Of a stretch of DNA of 31,334 nucleotides, positions 14,549 to 22,750 are shown in pieces. A program made the position numbers and the translations under genes. Location of the stretch: positions 1-31,334 of the IMG/VR virus record IMGVR_UViG_3300017951_002381; one strand, given 5' to 3'. This DNA is from a virus. Each line of letters opens with the position of its first letter. Within the stretch, counting starts at the first letter, position 1. The notes beneath the pieces were generated by a model. It saw only the letters and a program-made list of their open reading frames with translations, had not been told where the DNA came from and ran no database searches.

Positions 14549-16405
14549 TTACCCTTTGCCGAGTAGTTCTTTTGCTTTGGCACGGTCGTGGAATCTGAAC
14601 TGACGATTCTTACCGTCTTTGTCATCTCTGACAATGTAACCTTGTGCCGTTACCTTTGTGATCTTACCCATTCTCTTGGTACCAGAACCATCGTAGTAAT
14701 CTAACTCAAGACCGACTCGTGCTTCACCTTTCTTCTCTGTACCCATACCCTTCACGGCAAGTTTACGAAAGTCTTCATTCACGGTATCTTCTCTAACACC
14801 TGCAAAAATATCTCTCAACTCTTCGAATGACTTGGGTGCGTTGTGGTCAACAGACTCTTTCTTCCAACTACCACCTGCTGCCTTATACTTTTTTGCTGCC
14901 CAGCCATTTGCGTAAGCGCTGGGATATACATCAAATTTCGCCTTTGCCTGCGCCTTAAACTTCGCCCAGAGTGAGGGATTAGTTGGTACGTTCTTCTCAT
15001 CGAGTGATTCTTCTGCGAGTTCCCAACCCTTTTTCAGATATTCTTTCTCTTTACCCTTATCGATGACGATGACCTTTCCTTTCTTAACGACCATTACATC
15101 TTTCTTGGGGTCTTTCATCTGACGTGCTTCTTCGACTGACTCTTTGACCAACCCACGTTTAATCAACTCTTTTGTGACCGACCTTATGATTTCACCCTTT
15201 TTGCCTTTGTACTTACGGTAAAACATCATCAACTCTTTATTAGTCTGCTTTGACACATTCATCTCTTCGAGTTCGACCGACTCATTGATCTTATAAGACT
15301 TCATGGATGCCGCCATATCACCAAGTGCAAGTGTTGCGTCTTTACCACCACGACTGTACAAGAAGAACTTCATACCGCCTGGCTTACCCTTCAACTGCAT
15401 GGTAACCTTGTCCACGTTATACTTGTTACTTCGTGATTTACTTTTCACAACAAAAGTGTTGGTAGTCCCAGAACGGATTGATGAGTCATAGGTGATCGTG
15501 ATCTCATCTCCCTTTTTTAGTTTATCAAAATCCGACCGCGTCACGGTGGCTTCGTTGATTGATTCTTTCACTGCTTTTTTCTCCTCCGTGTTATAAGTCA
15601 ACTTCATGATTGGACCCATCGCACCTTTATTGTAAAGTCCGTGTTTGGTCAGAAGTTTTCGTATCTCTTTACCTTCTTCTTTATCGAAGGTGTTGTTGAC
15701 AATACCCTGAATCCTTGATGCAGATTTCTGTATAATTTCTTGACCCTTAATATCAGAGTATCCAGTTTTAGATTTACCACTCTGCATCATCCTCATTCTT
15801 AACGCGATCGTTGATAATGCATCTCCGACAGATTGGAAGTTTCTATCCTTGTTTCTATCAAACTCCCGTGCGGCCGTCTTGAACTTATTGATGTTAGACG
15901 ATTCGTTGACTGATTCCTTCATACCCTTAATATGATTGATAGCTGCTTGCTTTGACTTGGTAAATGATTGAAAGGTCTTCCACTCTTTCCCGTCAATGTG
16001 AACAACAACGGGGTCAGTCATCTTTTTGCCTTTACGGAAATGTGTGTGAGTGTGGTCTTTACCATTCGCATCCTTGTAAACATAGGAAGCAATAAATTTC
16101 ATTCCTGCGGGAACCTTCGATGCTTCGTTGACTGATTCTTTTTTATCGGTCTTAACCATAATGGGTTTATTCCCTGTGCCTGGCCGATCCGCCATAGGAT
16201 CTTGTCTTCTCTTACGTCGCGCAGATGATGCACGGTCCTTTTTACTCATCGAGTGTGCCTTGTCGCGGGGCATACACTTAGGTTTACCCTCGCCTGGCTC
16301 TCGTGCACACTGTCCTTTGATCTCTCCATCGGTACCGACACGAACCCAATCACCTTTCTTGCCCTTACCGAACCACTTACGTAGATCTTCGAGTTTACTC
16401 TCCAC
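14549..16405 (-). CDS. 618-aa modular protein with repeated E-S-V-N-E linkers, probable packaged polyprotein
   Basis: The protein is a chain of small, unrelated, basic modules separated by a repeated short motif. It occurs as KESVNEAS (89-96), KESVNESS (163-170), KESINEAT (280-287), INESVELEE (373-381), KESVEEAR (421-428), EESLDEKN (465-472), KESVDHN (516-522) and EDTVNEDF (539-546). Most copies contain hydrophobic-x-Glu, the type of site cut by T4 prohead protease gp21 (L/I-x-E). Module 1 (LRKWFGKGKKGDWVRVGTDG) and the PSLWAKFKAQAKAKFDVYPS module (477-496) recall small DNA-virus domains of unknown function (DUF5872-like, from memory). The start is a GTG at 16405 with a distant AAGGGG. It overlaps the nucleotidyltransferase stop by 11 nt. 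Confidence 0.8.
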   Translation of the reverse strand: MESKLEDLRKWFGKGKKGDWVRVGTDGEIKGQCAREPGEGKPKCMPRDKAHSMSKKDRASSARRKRRQDPMADRPGTGNKPIMVKTDKKESVNEASKVPAGMKFIASYVYKDANGKDHTHTHFRKGKKMTDPVVVHIDGKEWKTFQSFTKSKQAAINHIKGMKESVNESSNINKFKTAAREFDRNKDRNFQSVGDALSTIALRMRMMQSGKSKTGYSDIKGQEIIQKSASRIQGIVNNTFDKEEGKEIRKLLTKHGLYNKGAMGPIMKLTYNTEEKKAVKESINEATVTRSDFDKLKKGDEITITYDSSIRSGTTNTFVVKSKSRSNKYNVDKVTMQLKGKPGGMKFFLYSRGGKDATLALGDMAASMKSYKINESVELEEMNVSKQTNKELMMFYRKYKGKKGEIIRSVTKELIKRGLVKESVEEARQMKDPKKDVMVVKKGKVIVIDKGKEKEYLKKGWELAEESLDEKNVPTNPSLWAKFKAQAKAKFDVYPSAYANGWAAKKYKAAGGSWKKESVDHNAPKSFEELRDIFAGVREDTVNEDFRKLAVKGMGTEKKGEARVGLELDYYDGSGTKRMGKITKVTAQGYIVRDDKDGKNRQFRFHDRAKAKELLGKG

Positions 16406-17870
16406 CGTTCAACTGCCCCTTGTGTTTCTGGTATCCACGTTTTGCGTCTTTCTTTCTGTCCCTGTGCGTTGCAGCTTTGTTAAATCTGTTCATGTTCTTC
16501 GCGACAGGATTAGATTTGATACCCGCTGGTGGATGTGGTCTGTCGTATTTTGATTCGTTTGGATCTGTCTCACGGTTCTTACGACGTGCACGTGCAAGTC
16601 TTGCGCGATCCAACATGCTGTCATGTCGAACTGCATCCTGTTTCTTCTCTCGATCGATACGTGCCTTCGCCTGTTTCACTGCATCTTCATCGACATCTTG
16701 GCCGGGAGTCATCTTTTTCGCTTTCTTGGTCGCTTCAGGTGTACCCCAGTCTAGTTGATAATTCTCTCTTTGGAGTGTAGGGTAGTCAATAAGGTGTTTG
16801 GGTAATGCACCCGCCTTTACCATGTCTCGTAACACTCGATCGATAACGCGGATGTCACCACCCGTCATCTGTGCAACTTTACGTAGGTTTGCAGACGCCT
16901 TGCCGGGATTCTTTTTACGCAAATCCAAGAACATTCTTACAACCTTTTCGTACTTTTTCTTGTGAGCGTTGCGGTCAAAGAACATCTTGATCATGTGGAA
17001 TGTGTCTTTCTCGACAAGGTCTTCGAGATCTCTCCATCTCATTTCTTTGGTAGACTCTATGAGTTCTACATCATCTATCCAATGTCTGCGAACACCATCA
17101 CCGATATCAACAATAACGTAATTGGTACCAAGGCGATGTATAGTCCCTGTATCGCCAGATCGCGTTCGGACTTGATCTCCTTCATTGAACAGTTCTCCCT
17201 CGATATACTTTTCACGTGTCTCAGATACGGGTTCAAGGTTTATCTTATTCTTGAACTCTTTAACTTCTTTCAGACCCATACCCACGCGAACGTCATTGAA
17301 CAGTTTCTTTGCGTCCCTGTTGTTCATCTGTGTAGGTACACCCTGAGAAAACGTTGTGAAATCATTTTTCTTTGCAGACTCACGTTGACGTGTCGCGGAC
17401 ATTCCTGACTCACCATCCGCGTCTGGATCACGATCCGCACTAGCCATCACATTGATGTTTTCGAAGTTATAGAATCCGTGCCGACCTTTCTTGCCGTTGT
17501 ACTTGTTTAGAAGCGCCTCAAACTCTGTTTGACGATCCTGACCAACGACCATGTTGATCTTGTTGAATCCTTGTTCGTAGAGTTTGGTCGCGACATCAAA
17601 GACGGTGCGTGATCCCTTATCCATAATCACATTACGTGCGTGTTTAGGATACATCTTACGGACGTGTTTGATTTTCTGTTCGTAGGTCAAAGGGTTCTTT
17701 CGAGCGTCCTGTGACTGCGACAGATAGACCATGTACGGAGTCTTGCCCGCCTTTGCGGACATGACATTCATGAGTCTACCGTGACCGATATGAGGCGGAT
17801 TCATGCGACCATACGTGAAGTAGATCTCACGTTCCTCTTCGACCAAATATTGTTTAAACGATGGTATCAT
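16395..17870 (-). CDS. cytidylyltransferase-fold nucleotidyltransferase fused to virion-type modules
   Basis: This 491-aa protein starts MIPSFKQYLVEEE, which resembles the T4 capsid-targeting signal with an L-x-E site. A nucleotidyltransferase domain follows at about 15-185, with GRMNPPHIGHGRLM (HxGH, ATP/CTP phosphate binding), VVGQDRQTEF, and SATRQRES in place of the usual ISSTxxR. This fold covers NMN adenylyltransferase and cytidylyltransferases; the substrate is unknown. Then come a KOW-like beta module (FNEGDQVRTRSGDTGTIHRL), a helical module (DTFHMIKMFFDRNAHKKKYE) and a very basic tail. If the N-terminal signal works, the enzyme is packaged in the head (inference). The TAATG start is coupled to the previous gene. 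Confidence 0.85.
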   Translation of the reverse strand: MIPSFKQYLVEEEREIYFTYGRMNPPHIGHGRLMNVMSAKAGKTPYMVYLSQSQDARKNPLTYEQKIKHVRKMYPKHARNVIMDKGSRTVFDVATKLYEQGFNKINMVVGQDRQTEFEALLNKYNGKKGRHGFYNFENINVMASADRDPDADGESGMSATRQRESAKKNDFTTFSQGVPTQMNNRDAKKLFNDVRVGMGLKEVKEFKNKINLEPVSETREKYIEGELFNEGDQVRTRSGDTGTIHRLGTNYVIVDIGDGVRRHWIDDVELIESTKEMRWRDLEDLVEKDTFHMIKMFFDRNAHKKKYEKVVRMFLDLRKKNPGKASANLRKVAQMTGGDIRVIDRVLRDMVKAGALPKHLIDYPTLQRENYQLDWGTPEATKKAKKMTPGQDVDEDAVKQAKARIDREKKQDAVRHDSMLDRARLARARRKNRETDPNESKYDRPHPPAGIKSNPVAKNMNRFNKAATHRDRKKDAKRGYQKHKGQLNGGE

Positions 17871-18352
17871 TATTTTTTACGTGCCTTATCTGCTTTGCGA
17901 ACGTCTGGAAGTAACTTACGTGCAATCGCTTGTATACGCGTAGACATACCCGCAATTTTCTTTTCAATTTCACCACGGCGTTGAGGTGTCAATTCTGAAC
18001 GTGACATCCCCTTTGAGAATTTCTTGAAGAGTTGGTTACGTGCTTGTTTCTGTGCGCGTTTGACTAAAGTCTGTTGGTTTGCAGATTTCTGCATCGCACG
18101 TTTGCGACCCATCTTTAGTTTTGCCTTGTTTCGTTTCATCGCACGAGCGAGGGCACGTCGAGACTGAAAACTCAGTGCTTCTTCGGTATCCTGAAGTTTT
18201 CTTTTCTTTGCCCGATACGCAATCTGATCATCACCCGACTGGGTATAATCGACAGCTATGAAGTCTTTAAATCCAAGTGGTTTAGCCACTATCGTTTCTC
18301 CTGTTGGTTTCTTCCATTTGTCAAAACTAAATGGGTAGAAAGTCTGAGACAA
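17870..18352 (-). CDS. basic helical T4-like phage protein
   Basis: This 160-aa protein has a short aromatic N-terminus (SQTFYPFSFDKWKKPTGE) and a very Arg/Lys-rich helical body (RRALARAMKRNKAKLKMGRK; QARNQLFKKFSKGMSRSELT). From memory the body resembles a conserved hypothetical of T4-like marine phages. The start is a TTG at 18352: the next ATG in frame is near residue 72 and would remove half the protein, and GGTAGAA precedes the TTG. A TATAAATA late promoter lies 26 nt above the start. Nucleic-acid binding or head assembly is a guess. Confidence 0.75.
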   Translation of the reverse strand: MSQTFYPFSFDKWKKPTGETIVAKPLGFKDFIAVDYTQSGDDQIAYRAKKRKLQDTEEALSFQSRRALARAMKRNKAKLKMGRKRAMQKSANQQTLVKRAQKQARNQLFKKFSKGMSRSELTPQRRGEIEKKIAGMSTRIQAIARKLLPDVRKADKARKK

Positions 18353-18383
18353 ATTCTACCAATCACTACCAAGTGTTGTATAT

Positions 18384-18391
18384 TATTTATA
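18384..18391 (-). promoter_or_regulatory. T4-type late promoter for the internal-protein block
   Basis: An exact TATAAATA on the minus strand in the gap between the oxidase gene and the gene at 18352. Predicted start near 18378, giving a 26-nt leader to the TTG start codon. Confidence 0.75.
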
Positions 18392-18396
18392 CAAAT

Positions 18397-18966
18397 TTAA
18401 ATCTCGTTTGCGTACCTGTGATTAACTTCTGCGTGTTTTTCTTCATCTTTACGTATTCGTTCAATCATGTGATAGACGTGTGAGTCCTTTCTCATATTGT
18501 AGTACTCAATAGCAATCTCTGGTGCTGGTGGATTATCTAGTACACCTTTACGGATCAACATCAAATACGTGTCATAACTCTTCACCGCTTCCTCTTCAAA
18601 ATACGCAGTCAACCTGTGTGCGTACTTCGGAAAGAAAATGTACAACGCCAAGTAGTAGTGCCAGAACACACCTTGAATGACGTACACCATAAACCTCTCG
18701 AAAGCGTTTGGTTTCACTACCTCCATCATGAACATCAAGTGTTTGCGTTCGTTCTCCGCTTCTGCAAGTAACTCGTGGATCTTTGCACCGTTCCCGCGTT
18801 GCATACGTCGCAGTGATCTCAGGTGAGTGACCATACCGCCCACCATGCCTGGCACTCCGGCGACTGTCTCTAGAATCAGTGCACGTTTATCATATCGTTT
18901 TCGAAACCAAAGGTCCGCAAATACGCGAAATGCTTTGGTCATTCCTCTTGCAAGTTTGTCTCTCAT
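18397..18966 (-). CDS. aox: alternative oxidase (ubiquinol oxidase, AOX/PTOX family)
   Basis: This 189-aa membrane-associated diiron quinol oxidase passes electrons from ubiquinol straight to oxygen without pumping protons and without haem. All ligand motifs are seen: LET (E33), NERKH (E73, H76), EEEA (E125 region) and DEEKHAEVNH (E175, H178). Interfacial helices (VAGVPGMVGGMVTHLRSL; FWHYYLALYIFF) fit the monotopic fold. It is shorter than plant AOX because it lacks the N-terminal extension, as bacterial forms do. I chose the ATG at 18966 because GAGGGT precedes it by 4 nt; the longer frame uses TTG. It lies in a late transcription unit with a phage unknown gene. Confidence 0.93.
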   Translation of the reverse strand: MRDKLARGMTKAFRVFADLWFRKRYDKRALILETVAGVPGMVGGMVTHLRSLRRMQRGNGAKIHELLAEAENERKHLMFMMEVVKPNAFERFMVYVIQGVFWHYYLALYIFFPKYAHRLTAYFEEEAVKSYDTYLMLIRKGVLDNPPAPEIAIEYYNMRKDSHVYHMIERIRKDEEKHAEVNHRYANEI

Positions 18967-18967
18967 A

Positions 18968-20350
18968 CTAACCCTCAATTTTTGCGTATGGTCCAGAGAA
19001 ACTGTTTTTGGACCCCGCGTAAAAATATAGATCCTTAACGATCTTGTCTTGAACTGTCGATGACTGATTGTTTAGTATCGACGCAATCTTAAATCCAAGA
19101 TACTTCGAGTACCTCCACTTCGGAGACTGTTGCATCGACAGTATCTTATGTTGACCCCTGTCGGGTAGATTGTTAATACCCAACGAATTTGCCATGTCGT
19201 ATATTTCCTCCACCAATCTATCGTCTTTTGTTCGAACTCGTGTTGCGATAGATTCACTTGTGGGAAGTGTGACTCTAGCGTGTTGTTTAAAAATGAATGT
19301 CGCGGGTCCAAGCGACACCTTTCCTTGGTTCGCAGACTGACCCTTGATTTCCCCCTGAAATCCTGTAAGTCCATCACCATCACCAAATGATCTGAACTGA
19401 ATACGGTCGTATGCGTTTACACCGAACTTGAGATAGATGTCCATCGAATCATATATGGTGGCACGATCATTAGCTTTCAATGTGAAACCCCTAAAACCAA
19501 CCGTTGAGGATGTGGTCTCTTCAAGGTTCAACTCAGAGAAAAGAACGGTAGAACTTTCGATCTTTTTGAGTGACACCCCTACGACCTTTTTTTCCTTATA
19601 CAGTTTCTTCATCTCACCGTTGAGTCCCTTTAGACTTTTTGATCCGGTGATAGATGACATGTCATGACCGCTTTTGATCATGTACATGTCTGCTGGAGAC
19701 CATTTGTTCAAGTTACCGAACGCACGTTCTTGACGGTTGACCAACTTGAATGTATTCTCGATCTCATCGACCTTACCACTACCACGGTGAAATCGATAGT
19801 CGGTTACACTTCTAAACTTGTCGTAGAGTTTGTTTGCACCTAGTATCGATGATTTAACCCAGTCGTCGGGTAACTGTTTCATGTTCTCCAATGGTTCGGT
19901 TACGTCGATATAATTACTGGCGGTTTCGAATTGTGCAGGAGAAATGATTTCATCCAGTGACAGTTTTCTTCTGAAAACATACCAGACCAATGCACAATAA
20001 AGACACTGTGCAGATTCTACCAACGCGGTGACATCGGAACCCGCACCTGAACCACCACTACCACCACCAAACTCATCGGTCTTTTTCAGACTATCCATGC
20101 GGATAAGGGTGCCGGTCGTCGCGTCTTTGAAAAGGTTTTGATTACCCTTCAACGATTCTAGGTTACCGTCCTCGAACTTCTTTCCTATGTCATCCGTTGC
20201 ATAATCAAGAATCTTTGACGTGCCATTCAAGAGTTCGAAAGGTTCCCTGCTCGCGATTTTCGAAACAAGTAACGTGTATCTCAGTTTTGGATGTTCTGGA
20301 TGTCTAGGCGCAAATTCCTTGGACAACTCTCTTAGTGATAGTTTCGACAT
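18968..20350 (-). CDS. 460-aa late protein of unknown function
   Basis: No family is recognised. The protein is soluble, with a Gly/Ser-rich hinge at about 95-105 (GGGSGGSGAGS), then a helix with two Cys (ESAQCLYCALVWYVFRRK). The later half is beta-rich and includes DRIQFRSFGDGDGLTGFQGE and FIFKQHARVTLPTSES. It starts behind a TATAAATA late promoter with a strong GGAGG, so it is likely made in large amounts late in infection. A structural protein or packaged enzyme is plausible. Its stop is directly followed by the oxidase gene, so the two are co-transcribed. Confidence 0.8.
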   Translation of the reverse strand: MSKLSLRELSKEFAPRHPEHPKLRYTLLVSKIASREPFELLNGTSKILDYATDDIGKKFEDGNLESLKGNQNLFKDATTGTLIRMDSLKKTDEFGGGSGGSGAGSDVTALVESAQCLYCALVWYVFRRKLSLDEIISPAQFETASNYIDVTEPLENMKQLPDDWVKSSILGANKLYDKFRSVTDYRFHRGSGKVDEIENTFKLVNRQERAFGNLNKWSPADMYMIKSGHDMSSITGSKSLKGLNGEMKKLYKEKKVVGVSLKKIESSTVLFSELNLEETTSSTVGFRGFTLKANDRATIYDSMDIYLKFGVNAYDRIQFRSFGDGDGLTGFQGEIKGQSANQGKVSLGPATFIFKQHARVTLPTSESIATRVRTKDDRLVEEIYDMANSLGINNLPDRGQHKILSMQQSPKWRYSKYLGFKIASILNNQSSTVQDKIVKDLYFYAGSKNSFSGPYAKIEG

Positions 20351-20369
20351 AGTTCCTCCATTGAGTTAC

Positions 20370-20377
20370 TATTTATA
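20370..20377 (-). promoter_or_regulatory. T4-type late promoter opening the late region
   Basis: An exact TATAAATA on the minus strand, 10 nt past the terminator at 20409-20387. Predicted start near 20364; GGAGG and the ATG at 20350 follow. Confidence 0.8.
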
Positions 20378-20386
20378 GTATCACAT

Positions 20387-20409
20387 AAAAAAGGGTGCGT
20401 AAAGCACCC
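20387..20409 (-). terminator. rho-independent terminator ending the HD-protein operon
   Basis: On the minus strand GGGTGC (20409-20404), a 5-nt loop, GCACCC (20398-20393) and six Ts (20392-20387). It lies 26 nt past the stop of the HD hydrolase gene and cleanly separates that unit from the late promoter. Confidence 0.9.
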
Positions 20410-20435
20410 AAGACCCAACTCATCACTGAGCGTTT

Positions 20436-20981
20436 TTACATTCGTTCGTATAACAGGTCGTACAACTTGTCGATCTGACCGTGATCACGATGATTACACA
20501 TCTTGTACCAAACACGTCGTGCCTCTAGTGCATCCAACATGAGTAGTGTCTCTTCGCGCCACTCTTTCCAGAAGTCCGGATCGTGCTCGCGGATACTTTT
20601 CGCGTTGTGTGTGATGTCAAGAATCTTGATAAACTTCACCACGTCTGGTGCAAGAGCAAGTCGTGCACGATCGAGCGCCTTACGCTTGAGTCGATTACCA
20701 ACAAACTCTTCTGGCTTGGTCAAGTACCAAACATACTCTGCGACCTTGTCACCAAAGTGTCGTCGTATCTGATCCATGTCGACCTCTGTGTCTTCTACAG
20801 TGTCGTGCAGAATCGCGGCGTAGAGTGCATCGCGTTCCATCTTCTCAGACCAAGACTGGTACATGAGACCAACCGCCAACACGTGCTGGACGTAGGGTTC
20901 ACCTGTATACTTGCGGACCTGACCTTCGTGGGCGACCCGCGCAAACATCTTTACATAATCTAGACTAACCATAGTTTCCAT
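20436..20981 (-). CDS. HD-domain (p)ppGpp hydrolase-like protein (Mesh1/SpoT type)
   Basis: This 181-aa stand-alone HD domain belongs to the RelA/SpoT hydrolase family, which removes pyrophosphate from (p)ppGpp. Motifs: H18 (AHEGQ..KYTGEPYVQHV with H33), H59-D60 and E63-D64 (LHDTVEDT), and D122 with H125-N126 (KILDITHN). No synthetase or regulatory domain is present, so it would be a small alarmone hydrolase. I prefer the ATG at 20981 because GGTGAG lies 4 nt before it; the ATG at 20972 is possible and the longest frame runs deep into the previous gene. It is the last gene before the terminator. Confidence 0.85.
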   Translation of the reverse strand: METMVSLDYVKMFARVAHEGQVRKYTGEPYVQHVLAVGLMYQSWSEKMERDALYAAILHDTVEDTEVDMDQIRRHFGDKVAEYVWYLTKPEEFVGNRLKRKALDRARLALAPDVVKFIKILDITHNAKSIREHDPDFWKEWREETLLMLDALEARRVWYKMCNHRDHGQIDKLYDLLYERM

Positions 20982-21402
20982 AAAACTCACCACTTGACAC
21001 ACCATCGTAGATACTTGTTCTCTTCTCGATGACGCGTCCATTCATATATCCTTTTATCGGACGACCCGCTTGGGTGATAACCATAGTCACCCCACGAGAA
21101 CCAATATTATAACCGATCTCACGATCGAACGCAACTATTACTGACTGAAAATCTTGGTAATTTTTCACTTCCAGAGGACATCCATCACGTTGAACGTGCA
21201 GTTCAAAGTCGCGCAGGCGAGACTCCTGTTCCTTGAGTTCATAGAACTCCTTTGCATACTCCGAACACTTCTCCAGAGTCACACGTTTCACACGTCGTTC
21301 ACCGGACTCATCAAGAATGTACCGCCGGATTTCCGGCGGGATCTCATTGTAAGAACGAAAGAACCTAGTAGGTTCGGGAATGACAGTTTCCACTATACTC
21401 AT
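20965..21402 (-). CDS. hypothetical protein in the DUF932/HD operon
   Basis: This 145-aa soluble protein has a helical middle (KCSEYAKEFYELKEQESRLR) and a C-terminal beta part (GVTMVITQAGRPIKGYMNGR). No family is recognised. The ATGA overlap with the DUF932-like gene and the GAGG site make it a firm gene. It belongs to the unit driven by the promoter at 22407-22379. Function unknown. Confidence 0.75.
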   Translation of the reverse strand: MSIVETVIPEPTRFFRSYNEIPPEIRRYILDESGERRVKRVTLEKCSEYAKEFYELKEQESRLRDFELHVQRDGCPLEVKNYQDFQSVIVAFDREIGYNIGSRGVTMVITQAGRPIKGYMNGRVIEKRTSIYDGVSSGEFYGNYG

Positions 21403-22343
21403 GCTACCTCCGCCATCTCAAGTGCAAGGTTCATCGCACGTAGTTTCTTAGACTGGTTCGCACCAAACCATGCAGACTGCATTCGAGTATCTGCGTTGCG
21501 ACCCAACTCGTGGTCAGTCATGTAAGTGACTGCGTTGACTGCGTTCCAGTATGAACCCATGGCGAAGTTCGCGCCAGGTTGTGTCTCAAGGACATCGTAG
21601 GTTCGCTTCGCAGTACGAGACAGATCGGCATAAGTCTTGACCTCTTTGTTCTTGTCCGCGATGGGGAACACGTTGTTGAAGAACTGAACCAAGTTCTCTT
21701 CAGTGACTCGCTTCTTCGCGAGGAATCGTGCAGCTTCTTTGTACTGTGCGAACTTCTCGTGAGCGATACCCAACTGATCCTTGACTATCTGTGGATCAAA
21801 CGCACGACGGTGATTCAGTGTCACCTCATTCTTAGAACCCATGTTCAGTGACATAGTCAGAGTGTTGTTGCAGACCACACGAATCGGAGTGAATCGCACG
21901 TTGAGTGACTTACCGTACTGGTGTGGGTTAGAGAACAACAAGTAAGAATCGACTTGGTCATCACCAAGAACATCGAACGACTCGTTCACCTTTGCAAGTG
22001 CCCAGACGTTCTTACCGTCTGCGAGAGAACCCGCAGTGTGCATCTCCATATCACCAGCAAGACAGTACTCAGTAAAGAAGTCAAACGCCTCGACGTTCTG
22101 AACAGGTTCCCAGTTGTCACCGACCATCGGTGCGAGAACTTTGTTATCAGAAGAACGAACCAGAGCAGACGCGCCAGTAGGAATCATTTCCGGACCAGCA
22201 TACGTGGGAACCTTTTCGACCTCCCAATCGCAACCTGCTTTCTCCATCATCTGACGGGGTGTAAGATCAGCAGCGACCTTCGTTCCAAGACCGTGCCATG
22301 GAACCTCACCCGCGTAAGCCATTGTTTCTACCATATGTGACAT
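21399..22343 (-). CDS. DUF932/TIGR03299-like phage-plasmid protein
   Basis: This 314-aa protein resembles the DUF932 family found on phages and plasmids. It has the early motif GEVPWHGLGTKV, then SLNVRFTPIRVVCNNTLTMS in the middle and FNNVFPIADKNK later. The family's function is not known. The ATG at 22343 is chosen because AAAGAGG lies 8 nt upstream; the longer frame starts inside the leader. It is the first gene after an operator-bearing sigma70-like promoter, so it is probably made early. Confidence 0.85.
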   Translation of the reverse strand: MSHMVETMAYAGEVPWHGLGTKVAADLTPRQMMEKAGCDWEVEKVPTYAGPEMIPTGASALVRSSDNKVLAPMVGDNWEPVQNVEAFDFFTEYCLAGDMEMHTAGSLADGKNVWALAKVNESFDVLGDDQVDSYLLFSNPHQYGKSLNVRFTPIRVVCNNTLTMSLNMGSKNEVTLNHRRAFDPQIVKDQLGIAHEKFAQYKEAARFLAKKRVTEENLVQFFNNVFPIADKNKEVKTYADLSRTAKRTYDVLETQPGANFAMGSYWNAVNAVTYMTDHELGRNADTRMQSAWFGANQSKKLRAMNLALEMAEVA

Positions 22344-22366
22344 AATATATCCTCTTTCAATTATCA

Positions 22367-22407
22367 AATTACAAAGTAATTATACTTTATTTCCATAACA
22401 AATGCAA
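22367..22407 (-). promoter_or_regulatory. operator-bearing sigma70-like promoter 1 (DUF932 operon)
   Basis: On the minus strand: -35 TTGCAT (22407-22402), 17-nt spacer, -10 TATAAT (22384-22379), and a perfect inverted repeat AATTAC-TTT-GTAATT (22381-22367) that starts within the -10 box and covers the predicted transcription start. The DUF932 ATG is 36 nt below the -10 box. Confidence 0.85.
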
Positions 22408-22450
22408 GCGTTTTCGAAACATTTTTTTAGATTATTTTGCTATAAGAGCA

Positions 22451-22750
22451 TCACCATTCGCGCAGAATGGTTACAAGCAACATGAACCCCGAAATCGCGT
22501 TCAACATGATCAATGCACGGTCGCGCCAGATTACCGACACCCACAACCACATCATGATTCCGACAAACCCGAATCCTAAATCATACATTCGGTAGTCGAT
22601 ACCCGCAGATCGCATGGCGAGAGAGATCAGTATCAGAACCGATGCTGCCCACTTTAGATACCAATCGAAGTCATCGGGATACCAGTTCCGATCTGGTTTG
22701 ATCCGACCTTGTGCACGGACCATTGGATCACCTTTACGAGAAGGAGTCAT
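22451..22750 (-). CDS. small membrane protein
   Basis: A 99-aa protein with a basic soluble N-terminus (TPSRKGDPMVRAQGRIKPDR) and about three hydrophobic segments (WAASVLILISLAM; GFGFVGIMMWLWVSVIW; IMLNAISGFMLLVTIL). I chose the ATG at 22750 because GAGGGGG ends 9 nt before it; the ATGs at 22759 and 22756 would be too close to that site. Function unknown. It overlaps the 33-aa ORF upstream. Confidence 0.7.
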   Translation of the reverse strand: MTPSRKGDPMVRAQGRIKPDRNWYPDDFDWYLKWAASVLILISLAMRSAGIDYRMYDLGFGFVGIMMWLWVSVIWRDRALIMLNAISGFMLLVTILREW

